Below, piece by piece: positions 19,284 through 28,168 of a stretch of 64,000 nucleotides of DNA (positions are counted from its first letter, which is position 1; each line of letters starts with the position of its first letter). Source of the stretch: Crateriforma spongiae (GTDB taxonomy: Bacteria; Planctomycetota; Planctomycetia; Pirellulales; Pirellulaceae); contig NZ_JAAXMS010000010.1 in the NCBI RefSeq assembly GCF_012290005.1, positions 1 to 64,000 of the forward strand, in the 5' to 3' direction. The notes beneath the pieces are model-generated. The model saw only the letters and a program-made list of their open reading frames with translations, was not told where the DNA came from and did no database searches. The position numbers and the translations under genes were made by a program.

Positions 19284-21011
19284 TTGCCGCCGTTCATGAT
19301 CTGCAAACCTCAGTCGTTCGTTTTCCGGTTCCGTCGTTTGGTCGCTGTCGCGATCACTTCGTTACTGTGCAGCTTCTTACTGTGCGTCTCCATCGCCACC
19401 GCCCAACATGCCGACGTTCCGCGTCCGGAATCTTGGAACGACTTGGTTCCCGGTGCGCGATTCATGGACCGATTCGAACCGATCCCGTTATTGCAACCTC
19501 GGGTCAGTGCGGGCTGGGGTGTTGATGACGTACGGCAGCGAGACGTTCAAAACGGAATCGAAGACGATTCGTTTTCCTACTGGGGTGGCAACATCCTGCA
19601 GGACGACGACGGCCGGTTCCACCTGTTTGTTTGCCGCTGGGACGAAGACCATCCAAAGGGGCACATGGCTTGGCGTGAATCGATCGTCGTCCGCGCGACG
19701 TCCGACCATCGACTGGGCCCTTACCGCGTCGCCGAGATCATCGGCCAGGGTCACAACCCCGAAGCTTACCGAACGGCCGATGGGCGAGTCGTTTGCTATG
19801 TGATCGATCGCAAGTTTGAGTGCCAGAGTTATGTCGGTCGGTCTATCACAGGCCCGTGGGAAAAGGTCACCCCGGTCTATGACACACGTGACCGAAAGAT
19901 CATCGCAAACCTGTCCAACAACAGCTTCAGCCGACGAGAAGACGGTTCGTTCTTGATGGTCAATCGCGGCGGCGGTATGTGGGTCAGTCGCGATGGGCTG
20001 GCACCCTGGGAACAAATCACCCAAGGCAGCAATTACCCGAAAGTCGAAGGTCGTTTCGAAGACCCCGTGCTGTGGCGCAGTAACGTCCAATACCACATGA
20101 TCGTCAACGATTGGTACGGCCGTATCGCGTACCACTTGCGCAGCAAAAATGGTGTGCACTGGAAAGTGGATCCCGGCGAAGCCTACATGCCCGGGATCGC
20201 CGTTTCACAAGACGGCCAAAGCGACGACTGGTACAAGTACGAACGGATCAAAATCTTTCAAGACGAACACGGTCGCGGCATCCAAGCCAATTTTGCCGTC
20301 ATCGATTTCAGCAAGCACGATGACTTGCCCAACGACCAGCACAGTTCGAAAAACATCTCCATTCCGCTGAAGCCCGGACGCCTATTGACGCTATCCAACC
20401 CGACGGCAATCACCGACGAAACCGCGGAGGTCCGCTTGCGAATCGATGCGGAAGTAGGCTTCGACCCGATCCGTGATCTGGACCTGGAAAGCCTGCGATT
20501 CGGCGCGCCGGAAGAGGTCGACTTTGGACGTGGCGCGACGCTGATCGGTACCGAACCCGATGATCGTGGGTTGGTGTTGATCTTCGCCGGCAAAGACTGC
20601 AATTTCGAAGACCATCACTTTGCCGGCAAACTGATCGGCCGCACCCGAGATGATCAAATGACGTTCGGCTATTGCAGGCTGCCTTGGGTCACCTACATCG
20701 AACCGGTCGTCACGGCAAAGCGTCCCGAAACGATGGCCAACGATGCGGGTCAGTGGGTGCTGCGGATTCCGGTGGCCAACCACGGCCAAGTCGACGCGGC
20801 GACGTCAAAGATCTCCGTTCAATTCGACCAGACCGATCCCATCATTCTCGGTTGCCCGCCGCTGAAACCCTATCAATCTGCAAACGTTGTGGCCGCGATC
20901 CCGGACGACCTTCTCGACGGAAAGCCACACCAGATGACCATCGGCTGTGGCATCGGGATCACCCAGACCAACGTCTTCGTCGCGGACAAGGTTCGATTGC
21001 CCGCGAAATGA
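19284..21011 (+). CDS. Secreted five-bladed beta-propeller glycoside hydrolase-like protein
   Basis: A 575-residue exported protein with a long signal sequence (residues 1-41, core VAVAITSLLCSFLLCVSIATAQ). From about residue 90 to 340 it shows propeller strands typical of GH43/GH32-like proteins: YWGGNILQDDDGRFHLFVCRW, GPYRVAEIIGQGHNPEAYRTADGR, NNSFSRREDGSFLMV, VEGRFEDPVLWRSNVQYHMIVND. The acidic residues in these repeats are candidates for catalysis, but I cannot assign a substrate. The C-terminal 200 residues are a separate beta-rich region. Probably acts on polysaccharide outside the cell, in line with the marine-polysaccharide lifestyle of many Pirellulaceae. Confidence 0.75.
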   Translation: MPPFMICKPQSFVFRFRRLVAVAITSLLCSFLLCVSIATAQHADVPRPESWNDLVPGARFMDRFEPIPLLQPRVSAGWGVDDVRQRDVQNGIEDDSFSYWGGNILQDDDGRFHLFVCRWDEDHPKGHMAWRESIVVRATSDHRLGPYRVAEIIGQGHNPEAYRTADGRVVCYVIDRKFECQSYVGRSITGPWEKVTPVYDTRDRKIIANLSNNSFSRREDGSFLMVNRGGGMWVSRDGLAPWEQITQGSNYPKVEGRFEDPVLWRSNVQYHMIVNDWYGRIAYHLRSKNGVHWKVDPGEAYMPGIAVSQDGQSDDWYKYERIKIFQDEHGRGIQANFAVIDFSKHDDLPNDQHSSKNISIPLKPGRLLTLSNPTAITDETAEVRLRIDAEVGFDPIRDLDLESLRFGAPEEVDFGRGATLIGTEPDDRGLVLIFAGKDCNFEDHHFAGKLIGRTRDDQMTFGYCRLPWVTYIEPVVTAKRPETMANDAGQWVLRIPVANHGQVDAATSKISVQFDQTDPIILGCPPLKPYQSANVVAAIPDDLLDGKPHQMTIGCGIGITQTNVFVADKVRLPAK

Positions 21012-21040
21012 GTCGCCTGGTCTTGCAATCAGGGCACCCG

Positions 21041-22189
21041 CTATTTGACAAAGACGTCGACGCCGAATGATTCCAATTCGGCCTTGGCGTTTTGCAACGT
21101 CTTTTCGTCCAGCGGATTGCCTCCCAGATAGACCTGCAAGTAAGGCGCAAACCGTCGATCCGATTCCGCATCTTTACGGCACGCGTCAACCAGCGGCGAC
21201 AAGTCTTTCACTTGGTTGCGAGACATCAGCAACATCTTCAGATCCGTCAGTCCCGCGACGGGCTTGAGCGAATCGATTTGGTTGCCGGAAAACTCCAACG
21301 TGGTCAGCCACGACAGCCCCGACACCGGACGCAAATCGCGGATCTGATTCTTGGCAACGTCCAGCGACCACAACTTGGGCAACTTGGCCACCACCGCGAT
21401 GTCAGTCAGCCGATTGTCGGCCGCATACAGCGTCCGCAAATTGGACATGTTCGCGACCGGCGATAGGTCGGCGATCTTGTTACCTGAAAGGTCCAGGTAT
21501 TGCATGGACGTCAAGTCTTTCAGCGAACCAATGTCGCGGATCTTGTTGTCGCTGAGCGAAACCGATTGCAGCCGCTTCAAATTTGCGATCGGCGAAAGGT
21601 CGCTGATCGCATTGTCACGCAGATCGATCAGCATCAATTCTTTGCAGTGCTGAAGCCCTTCCAGACTGGTGATCTTTTGATCGATCCCGACGACTCTTGA
21701 AATCTTGGCGACGTCGGACGCGGTGATCGGTTCGTCGTTGTAGCGTTTGGCAAACACTTCGCGGCGGACCGCGTCTTCCAAAGCTTCGTCGGCAAAGATC
21801 GACTTCACCGGTGCGGCGGCCGGCTTCTTGGCGTCGGTCTTCTTTCCTGAGTCCGCTTTCTTGGCGGCATCCGGTTTGGCTGCCGGCTTGTCGGAGTCCG
21901 GTTTCTTGTCGCCGTCTTTCTTGGCGTCTTCTTTTTCTTTCTTGTTGTTATCTTTTTTCGCGTCGTCCTTCTTCGCGTCTGCTTCTTTGGCCGGCGCAGG
22001 ATCGTTTTTCTTTTCAGTCGCCTTTTCCGATCCTTCCTTCGCTTGTGCCGCCGCCGGCTTCTTCTGATCCGCCGGTGGATCGTCGGCGATCGTATTGGTC
22101 GATGTCGCGGTCCACACCAGCGTGGTCAATCCGAACAGGGCAGCAATCCGAAGATGTCGATGAAGTTCTGCGATCATGTTGTCAGTCAA
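21041..22189 (-). CDS. Secreted leucine-rich-repeat protein with Lys/Ala/Asp linker
   Basis: This 382-residue protein has a signal peptide (about 1-35). Residues about 36-130 are a low-complexity linker of Lys, Ala, Asp, Glu and Pro (repeats such as KKDDAKKDNNKKEKEDAKKD). The remaining 250 residues carry internalin-type 21-22-residue LRRs with the pattern LxxLxxLxLxxNxIxDLSPVANL, as in LQSVSLSDNKIRDIGSL and MQYLDLSGNKIADLSP. LRR arrays bind proteins or glycans; the flexible charged linker would hold the domain away from the cell surface. Single gene, convergent with the propeller gene. Confidence 0.82.
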   Translation of the reverse strand: MTDNMIAELHRHLRIAALFGLTTLVWTATSTNTIADDPPADQKKPAAAQAKEGSEKATEKKNDPAPAKEADAKKDDAKKDNNKKEKEDAKKDGDKKPDSDKPAAKPDAAKKADSGKKTDAKKPAAAPVKSIFADEALEDAVRREVFAKRYNDEPITASDVAKISRVVGIDQKITSLEGLQHCKELMLIDLRDNAISDLSPIANLKRLQSVSLSDNKIRDIGSLKDLTSMQYLDLSGNKIADLSPVANMSNLRTLYAADNRLTDIAVVAKLPKLWSLDVAKNQIRDLRPVSGLSWLTTLEFSGNQIDSLKPVAGLTDLKMLLMSRNQVKDLSPLVDACRKDAESDRRFAPYLQVYLGGNPLDEKTLQNAKAELESFGVDVFVK

Positions 22190-22458
22190 ATCGATGGTCG
22201 AAGTAGGGGATGGAGGCGGGCACGGTCCGCTTCGAGAGATTCGCTTGGCATGTCGACGAAGCTGGTCGCGCGGGGAACGGAATGCCCCCGACCGCTGCGA
22301 TGACCGCCAGGAATGATCACGGACCGCCGAAGCGCATTCTAACCCGGCTCGCGCAGGTTCGCATTGCGTCAGCCCCCGCAGTTTCCAGCCGACTTGTGAT
22401 CATGCTTTGACTCGGAAGCCACTATGGAAACGACCCTTCAGAGCCACGCGCTGGACGC

Positions 22459-23739
22459 TTAAGCGATCAGAATTCCGGCGATCGCCCCGGTCATACAGCA
22501 CGCCAGCAAACCGCCGAACATTGCTCGCAATCCCAGGGCGGCCAGGTCTTGTCGTCGACTGGGCTCCAAACCGCCGATGCCGCCGACCTGAATGCCGATC
22601 GCACCGAAATTACTGAACCCCGCCAACGCATAGGTCAGCACCACGGCGGTTCGTTCGCTCAACACACCTTCCGGACCGACTTCCGCTCGGCCGAGCGCGT
22701 CAAAGGCGATGAATTCGTTGGCAACGGTTTTCAGCCCGATCAGCCGTCCGGCCTCCATGCATTCGTCCGCCGGAATCCCCATCAGCCAGGCAAAAGGCCA
22801 GCACAGGTATCCCAAAATTTGTCCCAGGCTGAACGTAAAGTCCGTCGCGGGCTGAAATAATCCCAGCCGCATACCAGCCCAAATCAACGCATCGGCCAGG
22901 TGCCCCAACAAGACATCGATCAACGCAATCAACGCTAAAAATGCGATCAACATCGCGCCGACATTCAACGCCAACTTCAAACCGTCACTCGCGCCTTGGA
23001 CGGCGGCCCCGATCATGTTGTCGTGCTCGCTGGCGGCAAACACCGAAACCGCGTCGGCCACTCGGTCGGATTCGGTTTCCGGCACCATGACTTTTGCGAT
23101 CAACAACGCGGCTGGCGCACTGATGACCGATGCCGTCAGCAGGTGAGAAATGTCGATGCCCATGCCGGCGTACACGCCCAACAATCCACCGGTCACAGTC
23201 GCAAAACCGCCGGTCATCATCGCGCACAATTCGCTGCGGGTCATCGTTGCCAAGTAAGGCTTGACCACCAGCGGGGCTTCGGTGTGACCGACGAAGACGT
23301 TTGCCGCGGCGGCCAAGGTTTCGGCGCCGGTGGTCCCCAACGAAAACCGCATCACCCACGCCATCGCAGCGACCAGCCGCTGCATGATGCCCAAGTGATA
23401 AAGAACGCTCATCAGCGAACTGAAGAAAATCACCGTCGGCAACACGCCAAACGCGAACGTGCCCAACAGCGAATCGCCCAGCGGGTTTTCACCGCCGGCG
23501 CGAAACAGAAAGCCGCTGCCGGCATCGACACACGCCATGACTTCTTGAAAGACGTCGCCGATGAAGACAAAGAATGCTTTGCCCGGCTTCGTCGCCAACA
23601 CCAAGAACGCAAGGGTCAACTGCAACAACAGCCCACCGACGACCACTCGCCAAGGAAACTTTCTGCGGTCACTGCTGATCGCCCAAGCCGCTGCGATGAA
23701 ACAGGCCAACCCCAGAACACAAATCAGCCTTGCTTGCAC
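22459..23739 (-). CDS. Concentrative nucleoside transporter (NupC/CNT family)
   Basis: A 426-residue inner-membrane protein with about ten hydrophobic helices. CNT hallmarks are present: FVGHTEAPLVVKPYL (the G-x-TEAP-type motif in the substrate site), GLKTVANEFIAFDAL (the NEF motif), and a C-terminal repeat region AIGIQVGGIGGLEPSRR. Family members import nucleosides with H+ or Na+. The start codon is only six bases after the stop of the uracil phosphoribosyltransferase gene, so the two form a pyrimidine-salvage operon. Confidence 0.92.
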   Translation of the reverse strand: MQARLICVLGLACFIAAAWAISSDRRKFPWRVVVGGLLLQLTLAFLVLATKPGKAFFVFIGDVFQEVMACVDAGSGFLFRAGGENPLGDSLLGTFAFGVLPTVIFFSSLMSVLYHLGIMQRLVAAMAWVMRFSLGTTGAETLAAAANVFVGHTEAPLVVKPYLATMTRSELCAMMTGGFATVTGGLLGVYAGMGIDISHLLTASVISAPAALLIAKVMVPETESDRVADAVSVFAASEHDNMIGAAVQGASDGLKLALNVGAMLIAFLALIALIDVLLGHLADALIWAGMRLGLFQPATDFTFSLGQILGYLCWPFAWLMGIPADECMEAGRLIGLKTVANEFIAFDALGRAEVGPEGVLSERTAVVLTYALAGFSNFGAIGIQVGGIGGLEPSRRQDLAALGLRAMFGGLLACCMTGAIAGILIA

Positions 23740-23745
23740 CGCTAC

Positions 23746-24393
23746 TTAGTCCTGGTTGGGCGTGTCAAAAATGCGGTCGCCGGCATCGCCCAAGCCGGGC
23801 ACGATGAACGCACGCTCGTTCAATTCGGGATCGACGGCGGCTACAAAAATCTTCACATCGGGAAAGTCTTCGGCGATTCGCTGAATCCCAGGCCTTGCCG
23901 CGATAATGCTCAACACGCGAATGTCGCCGACGCCCCAACGTTGCAATCGACGCACGACCAAGTCGATCGAACCACCGGTGGCCAACATCGGATCCAAAAT
24001 CATTGCGACGTCCGGCGGGCTGCCGTTGGGCAGCTTGTCGTAATAGCCGACCGGTTGTGCGGTTTCTTCGTTGCGATACATCCCCAAGTGCCAAACACTG
24101 GCGTCGGGCAAGATCTGCAACACCGGGTCGACCATTCCCAAACCGGCACGCAGCACGGGCACCAATCCGACATCGGCACTGATGCGTCGACAATCCGCGA
24201 TGGCCACCGGCGTTTGAATCTGGACTTGATTGGTCGGCAAGTGATCCGTGGCCGGCACGCTGATCAACATCGTCAATCGATGGACCGCGGCGCGAAATTC
24301 GGCGGGGCAGGTGGTTTCGCAACGGACGACCGACAGATGGTGGTCGACCAAAGGGTGCGAAACCCGAACGACATTACTTGGTTCGCTGGTCAA
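23746..24393 (-). CDS. upp: Uracil phosphoribosyltransferase
   Basis: Converts uracil and PRPP to UMP in pyrimidine salvage. The N-terminus NVVRVSHPLVDHHLSVVR is family-typical. Then LVPVLRAGLGMVDP, the PRPP loop in ILDPMLATGGS and the uracil-binding C-terminus GLGDAGDRIFDT are all present. A TTG start at 24393 gives 215 residues, close to the usual 208-210; the ATG at 24429 would add 12 residues of unrelated basic sequence. nupC follows after six bases. The tRNA-Ser gene lies upstream on the same strand. Confidence 0.95.
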   Translation of the reverse strand: MTSEPSNVVRVSHPLVDHHLSVVRCETTCPAEFRAAVHRLTMLISVPATDHLPTNQVQIQTPVAIADCRRISADVGLVPVLRAGLGMVDPVLQILPDASVWHLGMYRNEETAQPVGYYDKLPNGSPPDVAMILDPMLATGGSIDLVVRRLQRWGVGDIRVLSIIAARPGIQRIAEDFPDVKIFVAAVDPELNERAFIVPGLGDAGDRIFDTPNQD

Positions 24394-24553
24394 ACGATCG
24401 GTTCTCCCGCATCGGCCCCGGTGAAACATTGGTCGATCAGTGGCCGCCGCCGCGATTGGCCCGAAACGGACGGGCCCGCGGGATTGCCCCCGATCAATGG
24501 GCCACGCCGCCGGATCCGACGCGTCGACGTTATCGAAGTCCGGCGCGGCCGAG

Positions 24554-24640
24554 CGGATGGGGTGGGATTCGAACCCACGGTAGAGTCTCCCCTACGACGG
24601 TTTTCAAGACCGTTGCCTTCGACCACTCGGCCACCCATCC
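24554..24640 (-). tRNA. tRNA-Ser(UGA)
   Basis: The reverse complement folds as a class II tRNA of 87 bases. The acceptor stem is ggatggg/cccatcc with discriminator G, the anticodon loop is cttgaaa with anticodon TGA (bases 24604-24606 on the plus strand), there is a long variable arm, and the T loop is ttcgaat. The 3' CCA is not encoded, as the next bases are ctc. Confidence 0.97.
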
Positions 24641-24700
24641 GGACGCAGGACGCAAATCTACCAAGTCCGTTCCCGAGACGAAACCGACCCAAAATTCGGT

Positions 24701-24746
24701 TTGACTCGGCCGCTCCCTCTTGTATCATTGGATTAATACAAGAGGT
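24701..24746 (+). promoter_or_regulatory. Promoter and GntR operator palindrome
   Basis: A -35 box TTGACT (24701-24706) and a -10 box TATCAT (24723-24728) are separated by 16 bases. The -10 overlaps a perfect inverted repeat: cctcttgtat (24716-24725) and atacaagagg (24736-24745) around a ten-base centre. The right arm includes the AAGAGG ribosome-binding site of the GntR gene at 24753. This layout is typical of autorepression by YtrA-type GntR regulators. Confidence 0.8.
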
Positions 24747-24752
24747 CAATCA

Positions 24753-25148
24753 ATGCAAATCCACGTCCGATCCGATTCGACACCGATCTATCAGCAGATC
24801 GTCGATCAGGTCCGGCACCGGATCGTCGCCGGGCTGCTGAAACCCGGCGAAGAAATGCCGACGATCCGAGGGCTGGCTCAATCGCTGCGGGTCAATCCGA
24901 ACACCATCCAGCGGGCTTATCGCGAACTGGAAAACGAAGGGCTGGTGGAAAAACGACGAACTCGCGGGACGTTCGTTTCCGAATCGCCCACCCGCCAAGG
25001 CGTTCGCGAACGGCGACGCCTGCTGATCCCCCACGTCGACCACTTGCTGGTACGTGCCGAAGGCCTGGGCATCGACTTCGATGAACTGGTCGATCTTCTT
25101 GACAAACGTCGCCAGAAAATCCTTTCCGATCAGGAGCTCTCGTCATGA
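24753..25148 (+). CDS. GntR-family regulator, YtrA subfamily
   Basis: A 131-residue DNA-binding repressor. The winged-helix domain covers residues about 8-75: TPIYQQIVDQVRHRIVAGLLKPGEEMPTIRGLAQSLRVNPNTIQRAYRELENEGLVEKRRTRGTFV. The short helical C-terminus lacks a ligand-binding domain, which is characteristic of YtrA regulators that control ABC transporter operons. The start at 24753 has AAGAGG seven bases upstream. The stop overlaps the start of the ABC ATPase gene (ATGA). It probably represses its own operon through the palindrome at 24716-24745. Confidence 0.93.
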   Translation: MQIHVRSDSTPIYQQIVDQVRHRIVAGLLKPGEEMPTIRGLAQSLRVNPNTIQRAYRELENEGLVEKRRTRGTFVSESPTRQGVRERRRLLIPHVDHLLVRAEGLGIDFDELVDLLDKRRQKILSDQELSS

Positions 25149-26071
25149 ATCACGCGATCAAATCATCCGGCGCGGAATCGGCGGTGAAGGTCAGCGGACT
25201 GACACGGCGTTTTCGAGGCATGGCGGCTTTGGACGACGTCGACCTGCAGATCCCGTCGGGACAAGTGTTCGGATTGGTGGGCGTCAACGGCAGCGGAAAA
25301 ACCACGCTGATCCGGCACCTGATCGGCGGATTGATGCCGCAAAGCGGTTCGGTCCGGGTCCTGGGGTTGGATCCGATCGCCGACCGCGTGGACGTCTTGC
25401 GACGCACCGGATACCTGACCGAAGAAGACACCCTGCCGCGTTGGATGCGTGTCGGTGAACTGTTGGATTTCTATCGTGGCGTCCAACCCCAATGGGACCA
25501 ACGATTCGCCGGCGAACTGTGCGACATGTTCCGGCTACAGCGGTCCCAGAAACTGTCCAGTCTTTCCAAAGGCGGTCGTGCACGGGTGGGATTGCTTGCC
25601 GCCATCGCTCATCGGCCGGAACTGTTGATCCTGGATGAACCAAGCAGCGGATTGGACCCGATCGCACGGGGCGAGATCCTGGAAACCGTCATTCGGACCG
25701 TTAACGACGATGGCCGAACGGTCTTGTTTTCCAGCCATTTGCTGGACGAAGTCGACCGAGTTTGTGATCGCGTCGCGCTGATCCACGGCGGTCGCATCAT
25801 CGAAGAAGTCGAATTGTTGTCGCTGGGGCAACAGTACGAGGAAGTCGTTGGGCGTTCCGACGGTCCGGAAGCCCCCCTGGACGACTCCGATGCATCCTTT
25901 GGTTACAAGTCGGACGGTCAAGAATGGTCAGTGCTGCGGCAAACAGATGATTCGATCAACCCGCCCGAAACGGATCCGTCTTGGGTGACACGCCCCGCCA
26001 CGCTGTCCCGCTGGTTCGACGCCCGTGTCAGCCAGCAAGAGAGCCGGATCCCGCAGGAGTCAGCATCATGA
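25145..26071 (+). CDS. ABC transporter ATP-binding protein
   Basis: A 308-residue ATPase subunit. Walker A GVNGSGKTT is at 46-54, the signature LSKGGRARV at 140-148, Walker B LLILDEPSSGLDP at 160-172 and the switch His in FSSHLLDEV at about 198. Residues about 225-308 are a C-terminal extension beyond the nucleotide-binding domain. It is translationally coupled to the GntR regulator upstream (ATGA) and to the permease downstream (ATGA at 26068-26071), so all three are made together. Substrate unknown; YtrA-type systems often respond to cell-wall-active antibiotics or acetoin-related signals. Confidence 0.95.
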   Translation: MNHAIKSSGAESAVKVSGLTRRFRGMAALDDVDLQIPSGQVFGLVGVNGSGKTTLIRHLIGGLMPQSGSVRVLGLDPIADRVDVLRRTGYLTEEDTLPRWMRVGELLDFYRGVQPQWDQRFAGELCDMFRLQRSQKLSSLSKGGRARVGLLAAIAHRPELLILDEPSSGLDPIARGEILETVIRTVNDDGRTVLFSSHLLDEVDRVCDRVALIHGGRIIEEVELLSLGQQYEEVVGRSDGPEAPLDDSDASFGYKSDGQEWSVLRQTDDSINPPETDPSWVTRPATLSRWFDARVSQQESRIPQESAS

Positions 26072-27777
26072 ATTCGACCACGTTTTTGGGGCGTTTGCTG
26101 TTTGCACGACACCGATGGTTCTTGCTGACCATGGTCCCGATGTTGATCGTCACGGCCTTGCTCGGACACGCATCACTGTCGTTGGCCCCCCAGACGACTT
26201 TGTCGGATGTGTGCGTTCAACTGTTCTGCCTCACCATGATCGTCGCGTTCTGCGGCGGTGCGATCTTGCTGGATTTCTGCCCTCAAGGCGATGTGGGCGG
26301 CTTGTCGGGAATGTTCGAACCTTGGCTGCTTCGCACACCATTATCCACTTGGCGTTTGGCGTTGGTTCCGATCATCGCCAAAACCGTTTGGATCCTGACG
26401 CTCTGGTTACTGCTGCTGGCCTTGTTCGTACATAGCGCCGTCAACGTCCGGTTGGATTTGGTTTCGATCCTTGCGCCGCCGATCACGCTGTCAGCAATCA
26501 GCATCGGCCTGAGTGCGATTTTGTGGCGTCCCTACGCCAGCAGTCTGCGACGTATGGCGCTGCTGATGCTGTACGCCGTGGTCTGCTACGGCCTGTTGTT
26601 TGCAGTGCTCACGGCCTGTTTTGAACAACAGCGATTCCACTGGTTTGTGCGAACCGGCACATTGGTCGGCTGCGTTTTGGTGTGGATGTTGTTGGTCCGT
26701 GTTGCCGTCGCACAATTGGAACAATCGCGTAGCCACAGCTTGGGGCGTATCGCGGCATCGCCCCGTCCTGATCTTCAATCGTGGTGGTGGACGTTGGACC
26801 GACAACCGTGGCCCTGGGCGACGGGTGATTACAGGGGCGCGTTGCGATGGCACGACGCGGCACGGGCGCGCCGTGACGTCACCCGATCGTTGTGCTGGAT
26901 CGCCGCTCCGGTGCTTTTCTTGGTTTGTTGGCAATGGCCCATGATCGGCATGCTGGCGTTTCTGGTGCCTTGCATGGTCCTTTGGACTTTGTTCAACGCC
27001 TGTGCCGCGATCTATGAACCACGTGGTTTCAGCGACCGATCGCCGTTGCCGGAATATCTGATCTCATTGCCGCTTTCGGAATACGATCTTTTCCGCTCTC
27101 GTCTGTCGGTGACGGTGCGAACAGCCGTGACATGGTCAGCCGCCTTGACGACCGGGATCGCGATCGCGACGTGGTTGGGCGGTCATCATGAAACGATCTT
27201 TCGGCTGTGGCGACTGGGCGACGCCGGTTGGATCAAGCCGACATGGATGGGAGTGGGGGCGACGCCGAAACTGATCAGCTTGTGGGTGGTTCTTTGGGCG
27301 TCGTTGTTGACACTGGGACTGGGGCGGGTCATCGCGTTTCAGTGGATAGTTTCCTCCGAACACGCACGCTGGCTGGTCTACGGTTGCCTGACGGTGATTT
27401 TGTCAGTGATCGTCGGAACCATCGCTTGGATCCTGTGGCAAATCAGCAATCGTCCTTGGGATCAGATCCGCGAAGACGTGGTGGCGGCGGCGCAGTACCT
27501 GCCCTGGATCGTTGGCACACTGTTGACAGCCAAAGGGATTCTGGCGGCTGCCGAAAGCCATCGCTTGACTCGCCACGGCTGGATCAAGCCTCGAGAACTA
27601 TGTTCCATCTGGGCAATCTGGGCAGCCTTTGTCGCCACCACCGCAATCATTTTGTGGTTGTTGAAACCTTACGCCCCGTTGGGAATCGCCTCCGTTTTGG
27701 CGGTCAGCGCGCTGACGATGCCCCTGTGGCGGTTGCTGCGAATCATCGGCGGGATTCGGTCCAGCCTTCACCAGTGA
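26068..27777 (+). CDS. ABC transporter permease (large, multi-helix)
   Basis: A 569-residue membrane protein with about twelve hydrophobic segments and no domain I can name. By position it is the permease partner of the preceding ATPase. AGGAG lies upstream and the ATG overlaps the ATPase stop codon. It is about twice the length of single ABC-2 permeases, which suggests an internally duplicated or fused permease that could pair as one chain with two ATPase subunits. The C-terminus ends in a short basic segment. Confidence 0.8.
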   Translation: MNSTTFLGRLLFARHRWFLLTMVPMLIVTALLGHASLSLAPQTTLSDVCVQLFCLTMIVAFCGGAILLDFCPQGDVGGLSGMFEPWLLRTPLSTWRLALVPIIAKTVWILTLWLLLLALFVHSAVNVRLDLVSILAPPITLSAISIGLSAILWRPYASSLRRMALLMLYAVVCYGLLFAVLTACFEQQRFHWFVRTGTLVGCVLVWMLLVRVAVAQLEQSRSHSLGRIAASPRPDLQSWWWTLDRQPWPWATGDYRGALRWHDAARARRDVTRSLCWIAAPVLFLVCWQWPMIGMLAFLVPCMVLWTLFNACAAIYEPRGFSDRSPLPEYLISLPLSEYDLFRSRLSVTVRTAVTWSAALTTGIAIATWLGGHHETIFRLWRLGDAGWIKPTWMGVGATPKLISLWVVLWASLLTLGLGRVIAFQWIVSSEHARWLVYGCLTVILSVIVGTIAWILWQISNRPWDQIREDVVAAAQYLPWIVGTLLTAKGILAAAESHRLTRHGWIKPRELCSIWAIWAAFVATTAIILWLLKPYAPLGIASVLAVSALTMPLWRLLRIIGGIRSSLHQ

Positions 27778-28168
27778 CAATCATGGTTGCAGACGCAAAC
27801 TTTCGCGGGAACGCTGCCATTCGCCGCGGGTTCGTGGCGTCAGCCAATCATGTCGCGTCCGTGTGCGACAAATGAAGATTTCATAAATCTTCGAATCCTC
27901 GAAACTGGATGGTTAAGCTTTCGCTCACAGAAAGCTTGCATCAAGCCTAACGTTTTGCTCACTGAACACGTTTCATTGGTGGACAATCGTCCGTTAGCAC
28001 CGGCGGGACTTTCGTCGCTGCTGCCTGGCGGTTTCAATGCAATGAACACGCGTCTTGGTGCGCCCCAGAAACCGCCCCAATGGATCGACGGAACGGGCGG
28101 ATATCCCGACGGATCGACCTTTTTTCACACAGCACTTTTTTCATCTCCATCCGACGGACAAACGAGTG
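27778..28168. other. Intergenic region upstream of the DUF1559 gene
   Basis: About 390 bases, no gene seen. Two perfect eight-base-pair hairpins occur: gaagattt-cat-aaatcttc (27874-27892) and aagctttc-gctcaca-gaaagctt (27915-27937). Further on, ggatcgacgg is partly repeated (around 28082 and 28110) before a T6 run. These may act as a leader or as a transcript end for the ABC operon. Confidence 0.4.

Noticed and set aside
22996-24840. Very long open frame opposite nupC and upp
   Set aside because: It is the antisense shadow of two well-recognised genes and runs through the tRNA-Ser gene; its translation is His/Gln/Arg-rich as expected for such shadows.
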